37,441 nucleotides of DNA from Dehalococcoidia bacterium. GTDB lineage: Bacteria; Chloroflexota; Dehalococcoidia; Lucifugimonadales; Lucifugimonadaceae. The position numbers and the translations under genes were made by a program. Where the stretch lies: the NCBI GenBank assembly GCA_026421215.1, contig JAPKBN010000018.1, positions 1-37,441 of the forward strand. The letters run 5' to 3'. This document shows, one piece after another, positions 1 through 7,617 of the stretch (the stretch's first letter is position 1; every line of letters starts with the position of its first letter). Below the pieces are notes generated by a model. That model was not told the origin of the DNA. It did no database searches and saw nothing but the letters and a program-made list of their open reading frames with translations.

Positions 1-1
1 C

Positions 2-550
2 CCAGACGGCGAAGATCTACTGTCCGTCGCGGTGCCCGGGAACCACCCATCACCGTGGGCCGTAACCTTTGACGGCGATGCCATCTGGTTGGCCAGTTTG
101 AACCTTCACACGGTCGACAAGATATCGCTTGACGGAGATGTTCTGGGATCGTTCCCGGTTGGAAAACGCAATGTGGATTACGAAGGCATCGGCACAGACA
201 CCGGTGGGCAGGGGCCGACCGCACTCGCTTTCGACGGCACCTCGGTATGGGTTGCATCTAACTGGCTCGATCTGGTGACAATACTGAGCACGGGTGGGGA
301 AGTCTTGAAAGAGATCTCCACGGGAGCGTGGCCGTCCGGGTTGGTGTTTGACGGCGAATCGATCTGGGTCAGCAATTTCGTAGACAACACAGTAACCCGG
401 ATCGGATTGGACGGCGAAGAGATCGTCACCCTTCCGGTGGGCAAGGGGCCCGTGAGCATGGTCGCGGCCCCGGCGAGTCCTGGTAGGAACGCTTCGCTCT
501 GGGTAGTGAATACCTCAGAGACAACTGTGTCTAAGATCACACTGCCGTAG
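2..550 (+). CDS. Beta-propeller (YVTN/NHL-like) repeat protein, C-terminal part
   Basis: The reading frame is open at the left edge, so the protein begins upstream; about 182 residues are visible. It has repeated blade motifs: 'DGDAIWLASL', 'DGTSVWVASN' and 'DGESIWVSN' recur about every 45 residues, each followed by a 'T(V/I)...G' turn. This is typical of Vgb/YncE-like or NHL beta-propellers, in which each blade ends in a W-V-x-N strand. It probably acts as an extracytoplasmic binding or lyase-type propeller, but no catalytic residue can be assigned and the N-terminus (signal peptide or not) is missing. It converges with the lactonase gene on the other strand. The family call is firm; the substrate is unknown. 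Confidence 0.8.
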   Translation, partial: PDGEDLLSVAVPGNHPSPWAVTFDGDAIWLASLNLHTVDKISLDGDVLGSFPVGKRNVDYEGIGTDTGGQGPTALAFDGTSVWVASNWLDLVTILSTGGEVLKEISTGAWPSGLVFDGESIWVSNFVDNTVTRIGLDGEEIVTLPVGKGPVSMVAAPASPGRNASLWVVNTSETTVSKITLP

Positions 551-599
551 TATCCCGGAAACCAGATTAGTAAGGCGTCGACAATGATCCCCGACAAGT

Positions 600-648
600 T
601 CCTGTCCTGGGCCTGACAGGACGAGACGACGAGCGCCCTTGCGGCGCT
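600..648. terminator. Two hairpins between convergent genes
   Basis: TCCTGTC (600-606) pairs with GACAGGA (615-621), and AGCGCC (632-637) pairs with GGCGCT (643-648). They sit in the 130 bp between two convergent genes, where a bidirectional transcription stop is expected. Neither hairpin has a U-tract, so this is a weak intrinsic terminator at best. Confidence 0.25.
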
Positions 649-683
649 GGAGTTGAGACGTCGCCGCTCTTGTGGGCGGCATC

Positions 684-1769
684 CTAGGCCGTAGGTACCA
701 GCTTTAGACATACGGGCATTGATACCGACACCTCTGTCCCGGTGGCGATCAATTTGCCGGAATCACTGTCAATCTCAAACACGATTATGTTGTCGGTGTC
801 CTGGTTCGCCGCAAGTAGATAACGGCCCGATGGCTCGATGGCGAAGTTTCGAGGGCTGTTGCCGTGAGTAGTTTCATGGCCGACATACGCCAACCGGCCT
901 GTAGTGGCGTCTATCGAGTAAATTACGATGCTGTCGTGGCCGCGGTTGGATCCGTAGATGAAACGACCGTTCGGCGAGATATGGAGGTCGGCGCAACTGG
1001 ACCTTCCGGACCAACCCTCTGGCAGCGCTGAAACGGTCTGCAACACCGTGAGTTGCCCCAAGGCGCGTTCGTACTCCATCGTAGTGATCGTGTTATCTAA
1101 CTCGTTTATGGCGTACGCATGCTTGCCGTCCGGGTGGAAATCGAAATGGCGTGGCCCTGCGCCCGGGTGAAGCACCACATCAAGTCCTGCCGGAGTCAAC
1201 TTCCCCGTAGACGAATCCAGCTCGTACGACTTGATACGGTCCAACCCGAGATCGTTGATGTAGACGCGGTTGGTCTCCAAGTCCAGATTTGCAGAGTGCG
1301 CGTGGGGACCTTGCTGTCGGTCCGGAACCACACCGGCACCGCCCTCATGCTGAACGAAATCGGACGGCGGTTTCAGGCTCCCGTCGGCGTTGATCGGCAA
1401 AACCGCGACACTTCCGCCGTTGTAATTGGCAACCACGGCGTTCTGGCCCTTCGCGTCCACCGCGACAAAGCACGGGCCCGGGCCGTTTGTCGGCTGGCGA
1501 TTGAGGAAGGTCAATTCTCCAGAGGTGCGATCGACCGCAAACGAGCTGAGCGAGCCGCTAAGGTTTGCCTTGTAATCGTCTATCTCGCTGACGGCGTAGA
1601 GATGAGATAGCGATGGGTCGAGTGCAACAAAGGACGGATTCGCCAGTTCCGCGGCCAGCTCTGGCGTGGTCAGCGTCCCCGTATCGGCGTCAAAGCGGGC
1701 GACCGCGATGCCGAGGCCGTCGCTTAGTGTGTAAGCGCCAATGAATACGAGGAAATCGTTGCCGGCCAT
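684..1769 (-). CDS. Lactonase family protein (YbhE/6-phosphogluconolactonase-type 7-bladed propeller)
   Basis: A 361-residue protein of the lactonase (Pfam Lactonase, YbhE) family. It starts 'FLVFIGAYTLSDGLGIAVARFD' in style and carries 'NPSFVALDPSLSHLYAVSE', 'GPCFVAVDAKGQNAVVANYNGGSV', 'GPRHFDFHPDGKHAYAINELDNT' and 'SPRNFAIEPSGRYLLAANQDTDNI'. These are the characteristic blade motifs of Pgl/YbhE and cis,cis-muconate-lactonising enzymes. It is predicted to hydrolyse a sugar lactone such as 6-phosphogluconolactone in the cytosol. The ATG at 1769 is preferred over the in-frame ATG at 1781 because GGAG lies 6 nt before it, inside the longer version. It follows the DUF1932 dehydrogenase by about 85 bp on the same strand and probably shares its transcript. 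Confidence 0.88.
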   Translation of the reverse strand: MAGNDFLVFIGAYTLSDGLGIAVARFDADTGTLTTPELAAELANPSFVALDPSLSHLYAVSEIDDYKANLSGSLSSFAVDRTSGELTFLNRQPTNGPGPCFVAVDAKGQNAVVANYNGGSVAVLPINADGSLKPPSDFVQHEGGAGVVPDRQQGPHAHSANLDLETNRVYINDLGLDRIKSYELDSSTGKLTPAGLDVVLHPGAGPRHFDFHPDGKHAYAINELDNTITTMEYERALGQLTVLQTVSALPEGWSGRSSCADLHISPNGRFIYGSNRGHDSIVIYSIDATTGRLAYVGHETTHGNSPRNFAIEPSGRYLLAANQDTDNIIVFEIDSDSGKLIATGTEVSVSMPVCLKLVPTA

Positions 1770-1853
1770 GTGTATCTCCATCTAATAACCGCACCCGTGC
1801 CGTGTGGACGATCACTGCCTCTGCAGGCGGTACTAGTCTGCTCTTTCTTCCAG

Positions 1854-2744
1854 CTAGCTAACCTGGCCCAGATGCTCTACGTACACCTTCACAGAGTCTT
1901 CAAGCGTCCGCGTGGTGTCGAAGGTCTGTCGGGTTTCGCTAGCGAACGGTGTGCTGTCCAGCAGCAGGAATATGTCGCGAGCAGCCTGGTGGAATTTATC
2001 GGTCACGCCAGCCGAAGCAAACGTGGCAGCGATTTCCTCCATCTCGCCAATCCAGCGCCCCGAGTCAAGAGGAAGCCGGGGCACGGCGCGCTTCATGCCG
2101 TCGTACGCAGCCGCCTGGCTTGATGCAAGTTCTGCTCCAAGTTCTTCAGTGATCCCAAGCGACTCCGCAGCAATGGCGACCGCGGTCAAGAGTGTAGTCA
2201 TGCCTTTCGTCATTCCGGCATAGCACATCTTGACGGAGGTAGCACGCCCTATCTCATCGCCAACGGGCATCACCTTGATGCCTTTTCCGTCCAGTTCCAA
2301 CAGTGGACCAAGGTCCGGGCCACTAGCGTAGAAACGGGGCGGGGAGCCGGGCCGCCCGGGTGCGCTGCCGATGATCCCCGCATCTGTGTAGGGCGCGCCG
2401 GCAGCGTGGATGGATGCGCCGATACGGCGTGTGGTATCTGGCGCAATGGCGTTGCACTCAACGAACATGGGGGTCGACCCGGACGCCTTGATGGCGGCTG
2501 CGATGTCGTTGCCGAAGCCCTCGGCCGCAGACGGCGGCATGATGGAGAGGATGATGTCGGCCTCCGAGACCATCAACTCGAGGTTGCCGACGTCCCGAAT
2601 TCCGGCGACTTTGGCCAGGTTGCGGGAGTGCTCGCTCCGCCCGTTGAGGCAGCTGATGACGTCGAACCCGCTCTCACGTAGCGCCTGTCCAACGGCGTGT
2701 CCCATGTCCCCAACACCCATGATTGCGATTGTCTTGATCGGCAA
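1854..2744 (-). CDS. NAD(P)-binding 6-phosphogluconate dehydrogenase-like protein with DUF1932 C-terminal domain
   Basis: A 296-residue beta-hydroxyacid dehydrogenase-type protein. The N-terminal Rossmann fold has 'IMGVGDMGHAVGQAL' (about residues 8-22; GxGxMG) and an NADP-binding first half. The middle has 'GSAPGRPGSPPRFYASGP' in place of the usual 'SGG...' substrate motif. 'SVKMCYAGMTKGMTTLL' carries the conserved helix lysine, and the C-terminal part matches the DUF1932 dehydrogenase domain. The substrate is unknown; relatives act on hydroxyacids or phosphogluconate-like compounds. It starts at TTG with GGGAG about 9 nt upstream, and that ribosome-binding site lies in a hairpin (2751-2782). 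It is upstream of the lactonase in a likely two-gene operon. Confidence 0.85.
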   Translation of the reverse strand: MPIKTIAIMGVGDMGHAVGQALRESGFDVISCLNGRSEHSRNLAKVAGIRDVGNLELMVSEADIILSIMPPSAAEGFGNDIAAAIKASGSTPMFVECNAIAPDTTRRIGASIHAAGAPYTDAGIIGSAPGRPGSPPRFYASGPDLGPLLELDGKGIKVMPVGDEIGRATSVKMCYAGMTKGMTTLLTAVAIAAESLGITEELGAELASSQAAAYDGMKRAVPRLPLDSGRWIGEMEEIAATFASAGVTDKFHQAARDIFLLLDSTPFASETRQTFDTTRTLEDSVKVYVEHLGQVS

Positions 2745-2750
2745 GTCTGA

Positions 2751-2782
2751 TTCTCCCGGTGATGTATTGATATCCGGGAGAA
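2751..2782 (-). promoter_or_regulatory. Hairpin sequestering the ribosome-binding site of the DUF1932 gene
   Basis: TTCTCCCGG (2751-2759) and CCGGGAGAA (2774-2782) are perfect 9-bp inverted arms around a 14-nt AT-rich loop. Read on the minus strand, the 3' arm contains the GGGAG Shine-Dalgarno element of the TTG start at 2744. Folding of the leader would hide the ribosome-binding site. Alternatively the palindrome could be a repressor operator. Confidence 0.5.
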
Positions 2783-3192
2783 GGGTATATGACAGTACGG
2801 TCTGTTGGAGGAGTTGTGGCGAGACGCCGAGATACAGTCGGCGCAGAGTTGTACGGGGTGCTCGCAGAGCAGGCGAGGTCGGATACCGATCTCCTCCCTA
2901 CAGTGTTTCGCAGAAATGTCTTCCGGTGGTGAGGTTCGCTCCTGCCGACCGCGTTTTTGAGCGAATCCGGTCGTTCAAGCGCCTCGGGGCGCTGGCGTGG
3001 GCAAGGCAAGCACCGCCCCTAGGTAATGTTTGCGCCCATGTCTTGAAGTTGTCCTCGGTCCGCGTGGGCGATTGCTACCCGTGCGATGTTGTTGCGCTAT
3101 GAATTTTTCCTTCACCTCTATGAGGTGCCTACCATCGTGTTAGCGTTCGTGCTCTCTCGGACACTGATCTGCAAATCAACAGGAGACCACAA
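2783..3192. promoter_or_regulatory. Divergent intergenic region
   Basis: About 410 bp between the divergent DUF1932 and 6-phosphogluconate dehydrogenase genes. I see no protein with recognisable motifs on either strand; open frames here are antisense extensions of neighbours. It must hold both promoters. AGGAGA at about 3180-3185 is the ribosome-binding site for the ATG at 3193. No convincing -35/-10 pair was found. Confidence 0.4.
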
Positions 3193-4101
3193 ATGCAACT
3201 CGGCATGATCGGATTGGGCCGCATGGGCGGAAACATGGCCCAACGACTCCTCCAGTCCGGCCATCAAGTGGTCGCCTACGACCGGGACGATGGCGCGGTA
3301 CAGGCCACAGTTGGACATGGAGCCACACCAGCAGCGAGTCCGGCCGATCTGGTGTCGCAACTGGACGCGCCGCGCGCCGTGTGGATCATGCTGCCATCCG
3401 GCGATGTCACCGAAGGCGGGATCGACGAGTTGTTGGGCCTGCTGTCGCCAGGTGACACGATAATCGACGGCGGAAACTCAAACTACAAAGACTCAATCCG
3501 ACGATCTGAAAAAGCGGCCGGACATGGCGTCGACATGCTAGACGCCGGGACAAGTGGCGGCATCTGGGGCCTGCAGGAAGGTTACGCCCTCATGGTGGGC
3601 GGTAACAAAGCTGCCTACGAGCGGCTCGAACCCATCTTCCAGTCGCTCGCGCCGGCGGCGGATCGCGGCGTCGGGCGCGTAGGCCCGAGCGGTGCAGGTC
3701 ACTTCACCAAAATGATCCACAACGGCATCGAGTACGGAATGATGCAGGCATACGCAGAGGGTTTTGAGATCTTGGCCGCTAAATCTGAACTTGCGGAAGA
3801 CCTGGAGCAAATCTCCAAGATCTGGCAGCACGGCTCGGTCGTCCGCTCATGGTTACTCGACCTCGCGGTTGCTGCGCTTGAGGAAGACGGTGACCTGTCT
3901 TCATTGACCTCACACGTTGACGACTCAGGTGAGGGTCGCTGGACAGTCCAGGAATCGGTCGATCTCGGCGTGCCGGCTCCGGTCATCACGGCGTCGCTCC
4001 AGGCGCGATTTCGTTCCCGGCAGGCCAACCCGTTTGGCGGCCGTATGCTGGCAGCACTCCGCAATCAATTCGGCGGGCACGCCGTTCATAAGTCCGAATG
4101 A
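3193..4101 (+). CDS. gnd: 6-phosphogluconate dehydrogenase, short (NAD-type) form, decarboxylating
   Basis: A 302-residue enzyme converting 6-phosphogluconate to ribulose 5-phosphate plus CO2 in the cytosol. The N-terminus 'MQLGMIGLGRMGGNMAQRL' is a GxGxxG dinucleotide site, and 'YDRDD' after strand 2 favours NAD over NADP. 'IDGGNSNYKDS', 'DAGTSGGIWGLQEGYALMVGG' and 'GAGHFTKMIHNGIEYGMMQAYAEG' are family signatures; the Lys in HFTK and the Glu in IEYG are the catalytic residues. The length matches the short GntZ/YqeC-type class (about 300) rather than the 470-residue GndA. ATG has AGGAGA 7 nt upstream. It converges closely with the methyltransferase gene. The call is secure. Confidence 0.93.
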   Translation: MQLGMIGLGRMGGNMAQRLLQSGHQVVAYDRDDGAVQATVGHGATPAASPADLVSQLDAPRAVWIMLPSGDVTEGGIDELLGLLSPGDTIIDGGNSNYKDSIRRSEKAAGHGVDMLDAGTSGGIWGLQEGYALMVGGNKAAYERLEPIFQSLAPAADRGVGRVGPSGAGHFTKMIHNGIEYGMMQAYAEGFEILAAKSELAEDLEQISKIWQHGSVVRSWLLDLAVAALEEDGDLSSLTSHVDDSGEGRWTVQESVDLGVPAPVITASLQARFRSRQANPFGGRMLAALRNQFGGHAVHKSE

Positions 4102-4137
4102 CTGAAACACCGGGCGCCGACCCTACAGATTGCAGTC

Positions 4138-4791
4138 CTATCCCGTCAACTTGAACGCCCAGATTTGCATCAGCGCGTCGGGTATACCTTTAGGCATCGT
4201 CTGGACTGGATCTGTAACTTCGGCGAGCTTCCACAGGCCGGCGCTTTCGAGCTCGGATTCCTTCTCAACGAACCCGGCGGACTCCCGGTAATCCGGTCGC
4301 ATCGTGTAGATGATGTGGCCTCCGGGCTTTGTGATTCGGACCATCTCGTCAAGTGAAGAGACAGGGGCATGCCCGAGGGTCAGGACACCAACGCATGTCA
4401 CGGCGTCGAACGAGTTCGATTCGAAGTCCAAAGGCTTGCCAAGCTCCATCTGCAAGAGATCGCCATAGACGTTCTTGAGTCGCGCCTGTGCCAGCATCTC
4501 CACTGAGAAATCGAATCCGGTCAAATCGGTGTAACCGGCATCCGACAACAACTGCCCTACCAGCCCAGTACCGACTCCCGCATCAAGGATCCGACCGTCC
4601 AGCGGAACATGTTTCTGCACCAAAGTGGCCGTGACGCCCGGGGCGGACCAACCGTAGTTCTCTTCCATTTCGGCGTCGTATGAAACTGACCAGGTGTCAT
4701 AGCGTTCGACCAGCTGCTCCGAGCTCGTTGAGGAGTACACCCATTCCACGCCACCCTGACCGGGTGCTGGGCCGTTTGTCTCTGAGCTCAT
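4138..4791 (-). CDS. Class I SAM-dependent methyltransferase
   Basis: A 217-residue Methyltransf_11/25-type enzyme. Motif I 'ILDAGVGTGLVGQLL' (about residues 68-82) binds SAM. 'LTGFDFSVEMLAQAR' holds the acidic residue contacting the ribose, 'FDAVTCVGVLTLGHAP' is motif II-like and 'ITKPGGHIIYTMRPDY' is motif III. The 'YDTWSVSYDAEMEENYGWSAP' N-terminus resembles the Williams-Beuren (WBSCR27/METTL27-like) methyltransferase group. Substrate unknown. It may read through from the ThDP-enzyme gene upstream on the same strand, but a hairpin terminator (4828-4871) separates them. Confidence 0.85.
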   Translation of the reverse strand: MSSETNGPAPGQGGVEWVYSSTSSEQLVERYDTWSVSYDAEMEENYGWSAPGVTATLVQKHVPLDGRILDAGVGTGLVGQLLSDAGYTDLTGFDFSVEMLAQARLKNVYGDLLQMELGKPLDFESNSFDAVTCVGVLTLGHAPVSSLDEMVRITKPGGHIIYTMRPDYRESAGFVEKESELESAGLWKLAEVTDPVQTMPKGIPDALMQIWAFKLTG

Positions 4792-4827
4792 ACCTTTGCT
4801 CCCTCGCCGCTCTGATCTCTATCGTAA

Positions 4828-4871
4828 GTAAAAGGAGGCGCTCCGATTTCGGTCGGAACGCCTCCTTTTTT
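4828..4871. terminator. Rho-independent terminator, bidirectional
   Basis: AAAGGAGGCG (4831-4840) pairs with CGCCTCCTTT (4859-4868). An inner TCCGA/TCGGA pair extends the stem, with A and T runs flanking. It lies just after the stop of the minus-strand ThDP enzyme and before the methyltransferase start. The T-run is longer on the plus strand (six T) than on the minus strand (four T). Confidence 0.75.
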
Positions 4872-4898
4872 AACCTGATTTAACTGCGTCGTTGACGC

Positions 4899-6554
4899 TT
4901 ACTTCAGCAGATCCGGATACATGGAAAATTCCATCTGCTGCGTCGTGATCGTCTCGATCAGTACGCAGGTACCTTCACTGTTGAGTTGCTGCGCCTTTTT
5001 GATCGCCGGGCCAACGTCTTCAGGTTTCTCGACACGGATGCCGGTTGCACCGAGGCCTTCTGCGATCTTGACGTAGTCACCACCCTGGTTACCTGCGCCA
5101 AACTCTTCCATGGCGGTCGGCTGGTGATGGTTGTATCCGCCCATCGTGCTGTTGTTCAACACAACGGTCGTGATCGGGTGGCCCGACCGTACTGCGGTCT
5201 CGATGTCCAGGCCGGACATTCCAAAAGCTGCGTCGCCCATGATGTTCATGCAGAACTTGGACGGGTCAGCGATCTTGGCGCCGATCATCAGGGGGATGCC
5301 GTACCCGAGGTGGGTAGTCTTGCCCCAGCCGATATAGCCGAACGGAACGGTTGCCGTGTAGAACGGCATAACCTCGTCGCGCGGGTGGCCGGCGTCGTGC
5401 GTCGCCACGGTGTTCTTGTGGTCCACGACCGCGTTGATTTCGGCGACGACCCGGTACGGGTTCATCGGGGTGCCTGCGGTCGCCAGTTTCGGCGCCCACT
5501 CGGCTTTCCACTCTGCCCACACGGCGGCTACTCGGTCTGCGGTGGCGGTATCGCCCCTGCGGCCGTTGTCGCCTATAGAAGCCTTGACCTCTTCGATCAT
5601 GGCCTGCAACACCAACTTGGCGTCGCCGACGATGCCGAGGTCGATTGCGTAGTCTTTGTTGATGTCTTCGTCTGAGATCACTGCCTGGATCAGGAACTTA
5701 CCGTCCGGAATCTCAATACCAAAGTTGGTACGGGTGAGGCCGGAGCCGATGCAGAACAGCGTATCCGAGTCGCCGAGCCACTTCCAAACGGGCTTCGGTG
5801 CGGTCCGGTTGGATGATCCCAGTGCCAGCGGGTGGCTGTCCGGGAAGGCACTCTTGGCCTGCATAGTGGTCATAACCGGAATCTGCGTTAGCTCTGCGAG
5901 CTCCATCAGTTCTTCGGTCGCACCTGCATAAAGAACGCCTTGCCCTGCCCAGATGGCCGGGTTGGAAGCGGAAAGAAGCTGCTTGACTGCATCCTTGATG
6001 TCGGACTGGTTCGGCGCCGTCTTAATGCTCGATGTGGGCTTGTAGCCCATGTACTCTTCCGGCACTTCCTGGCCGAGCACATCGCCGTTCAGTTGAAGCA
6101 GGGTCGGGCCTGGTCGGCCGTTGCGGGCGACGTGGAATACACGTCGGACCTGCTGGGAGGTGCGCTCGATGCGGTTCACGTCCAACGCAAGTTTCGTGAT
6201 GTGCTCGTAGTTCTCCGGTGCGGAGAAACCAGGGAACACGTCCTCACTAAAGGTGCCGTGACCGCCTGGCATGTAGACGAGCGGGACGGCGTCACCGAAT
6301 GCTTGTGCTATTCCGGCGAACGAGTTCTCAACGCCGGGACCGCCTTGGGATGCGAATACGCCGATCTTGCCTTTTGAGGCGAGCTGGCGGCTGTAGGCGT
6401 CAGCCGCCTGAATTCCGCCGCGTTCCTGTCGGAAAACGATCGGCCGGATGCCTGCCTTGGCGACCGCCTCGATAAGCGGGTTGGCCGGGAAGCACGCCAT
6501 CCATTCGACGCCTTCTTTTTTCATGCATTGGGCTACAAAGTCGAAGCCGTTCAT
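4899..6554 (-). CDS. Thiamine diphosphate-dependent enzyme, acetolactate synthase-like
   Basis: A 551-residue ThDP enzyme of the IlvB/benzoylformate-decarboxylase superfamily. The N-terminal Pyr domain has 'FRQERGGIQAADAYSR' with the cofactor-activating Glu44. The central domain follows ('SNPAIWAGQGVLYAGA'). The C-terminal PP domain has 'NIMGDAAFGMSGLDIETAVRSG' and then 'VVLNNSTMGG', the GDx...NN metal/diphosphate motif. No small regulatory subunit (ilvN/H) is adjacent, so biosynthetic acetolactate synthase is unlikely to be its full role; a 2-oxoacid decarboxylase or ligase-type activity is possible. ATG at 6554 is preceded by a GGAGGA ribosome-binding site. Family certain, reaction unknown. 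Confidence 0.85.
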   Translation of the reverse strand: MNGFDFVAQCMKKEGVEWMACFPANPLIEAVAKAGIRPIVFRQERGGIQAADAYSRQLASKGKIGVFASQGGPGVENSFAGIAQAFGDAVPLVYMPGGHGTFSEDVFPGFSAPENYEHITKLALDVNRIERTSQQVRRVFHVARNGRPGPTLLQLNGDVLGQEVPEEYMGYKPTSSIKTAPNQSDIKDAVKQLLSASNPAIWAGQGVLYAGATEELMELAELTQIPVMTTMQAKSAFPDSHPLALGSSNRTAPKPVWKWLGDSDTLFCIGSGLTRTNFGIEIPDGKFLIQAVISDEDINKDYAIDLGIVGDAKLVLQAMIEEVKASIGDNGRRGDTATADRVAAVWAEWKAEWAPKLATAGTPMNPYRVVAEINAVVDHKNTVATHDAGHPRDEVMPFYTATVPFGYIGWGKTTHLGYGIPLMIGAKIADPSKFCMNIMGDAAFGMSGLDIETAVRSGHPITTVVLNNSTMGGYNHHQPTAMEEFGAGNQGGDYVKIAEGLGATGIRVEKPEDVGPAIKKAQQLNSEGTCVLIETITTQQMEFSMYPDLLK

Positions 6555-6866
6555 CGTTGGAAGATCCTCCGTCCTCAGACGTGTAGTGCGTTCTAGTCAA
6601 TTGCATACCGGGAACCGTGTTGCCATGGGCCGGTACGAGATCGTCGATTCTCGTTGCGCCATCTCGGTAATCCCCGGGCTAGTTGGGCTGGCGCATTGTA
6701 CCGCCGTAGGGTTAACCGCGCCGCTGGCGTTTCTCCCGGTGCGGCAGCATTAACCGAATTTTTCATCCCACGGTAGCGTTAGGATGTGAGTCCGCGCGGA
6801 ATATCAAACGCTGGCCTGATCATTTGTTTCAGGACATCAACGCCGTCTTGACGGATGCTCAGATGA
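6555..6866. promoter_or_regulatory. Divergent intergenic region
   Basis: About 310 bp between the divergent ThDP enzyme and hydrolase-like genes. It holds the minus-strand GGAGGA ribosome-binding site of the ThDP enzyme near its right-hand start. No RNA gene or convincing promoter pair was recognised. Confidence 0.3.
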
Positions 6867-7472
6867 ATGCAGGCAGGGGTGAACGTAATCGAAGCGACGC
6901 TGGAACTGGAAGACGGCTCTACTCTGTCCTACGAGGCGTGGGGCGAATCGACTGACCGGCCTGTAGTGTTGCTGAACCCTGCAAACGTTGGGGCCGGACC
7001 ATTGCGCAAGCTCGCAGAAAAACTCTCTTCAGACTTCTATGTCGAGCTGGTTCCGCTCCCCGGCGACAAACGTGGCGGTGATTGGACAACAGCGGCGCTC
7101 GATAAAGCTGGCGCGCCCGCCCTTGTCGTCGGGTACGGTCAGTCATGCCGGGCCGCGTTTGTTTCGACACGTCTTCGGACGGTGAGGGCTCTCGCCGTTA
7201 TAGACGCCAGCCTGCCACATCCAACTACGGATACTCCCGGCGTCTCCACGCTGATCATCCGCGGGCGGCAGGCGGAGCGGTTCACCCACGAGGACGCGGT
7301 GTCCTTGATGAACCGGCTCCCAGATTCAAGGCTGTACGAACTTGAAGACTGCGCCGACGATCCGGCGGTCGAGGCTCCAGACGCGCTTGAGACGACGATC
7401 CGGTGGTTTATGGACCATCTCCCGGAAGACGGCCCGGTCGAGTTTCCGGAAGCGAACCCGGCGATTCACTGA
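6867..7472 (+). CDS. Small alpha/beta-hydrolase-fold protein, probably non-catalytic
   Basis: A 201-residue protein with an alpha/beta-hydrolase layout: 'SLSYEAWG...RPVVLLNPANVGAG' (strand 3 and oxyanion-loop region), 'PALVVGYGQSCRAAF' (nucleophile elbow position), 'ALAVIDASLPHP' (strand 6), 'STLIIRGRQAERFTHEDA' (strand 7) and a 'WFMDHLPE' end. The cap domain is absent and the fold is short. The elbow reads G-Y-G-Q-S rather than G-x-S-x-G, and the usual acidic residue after strand 7 is Arg. It therefore looks like a degenerate member, possibly a binding or accessory protein for the downstream CocE hydrolase. The start is uncertain: ATG 6867 or GTG 6879 are both possible. Confidence 0.6.
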   Translation: MQAGVNVIEATLELEDGSTLSYEAWGESTDRPVVLLNPANVGAGPLRKLAEKLSSDFYVELVPLPGDKRGGDWTTAALDKAGAPALVVGYGQSCRAAFVSTRLRTVRALAVIDASLPHPTTDTPGVSTLIIRGRQAERFTHEDAVSLMNRLPDSRLYELEDCADDPAVEAPDALETTIRWFMDHLPEDGPVEFPEANPAIH

Positions 7473-7617
7473 ACATCTCAGGCGTCTAAGAGACTGGCTA
7501 CACGGTTTTCGGTCAGATATCGTGGTTGCCGGTAGAGTCGGACTACGCTAACTTTTTGGAGCGACCGACCCGGCGACAGTAACCACTCTACTTAACGATA
7601 TCGAGGGAGCGACTTGC

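Noticed and set aside
178-711. 177-residue minus-strand frame opposite the beta-propeller gene
   Set aside because: Antisense shadow; the plus-strand frame has clear repeat motifs.
2410-3102. 230-residue plus-strand open frame
   Set aside because: Mostly antisense to the DUF1932 gene, no family motifs, arises from high-GC composition.
4899-6554. Biosynthetic acetolactate synthase large subunit (ilvB)
   Set aside because: Only the superfamily motifs are certain; no regulatory-subunit gene is adjacent and the central sequence is divergent, so the symbol was not assigned.
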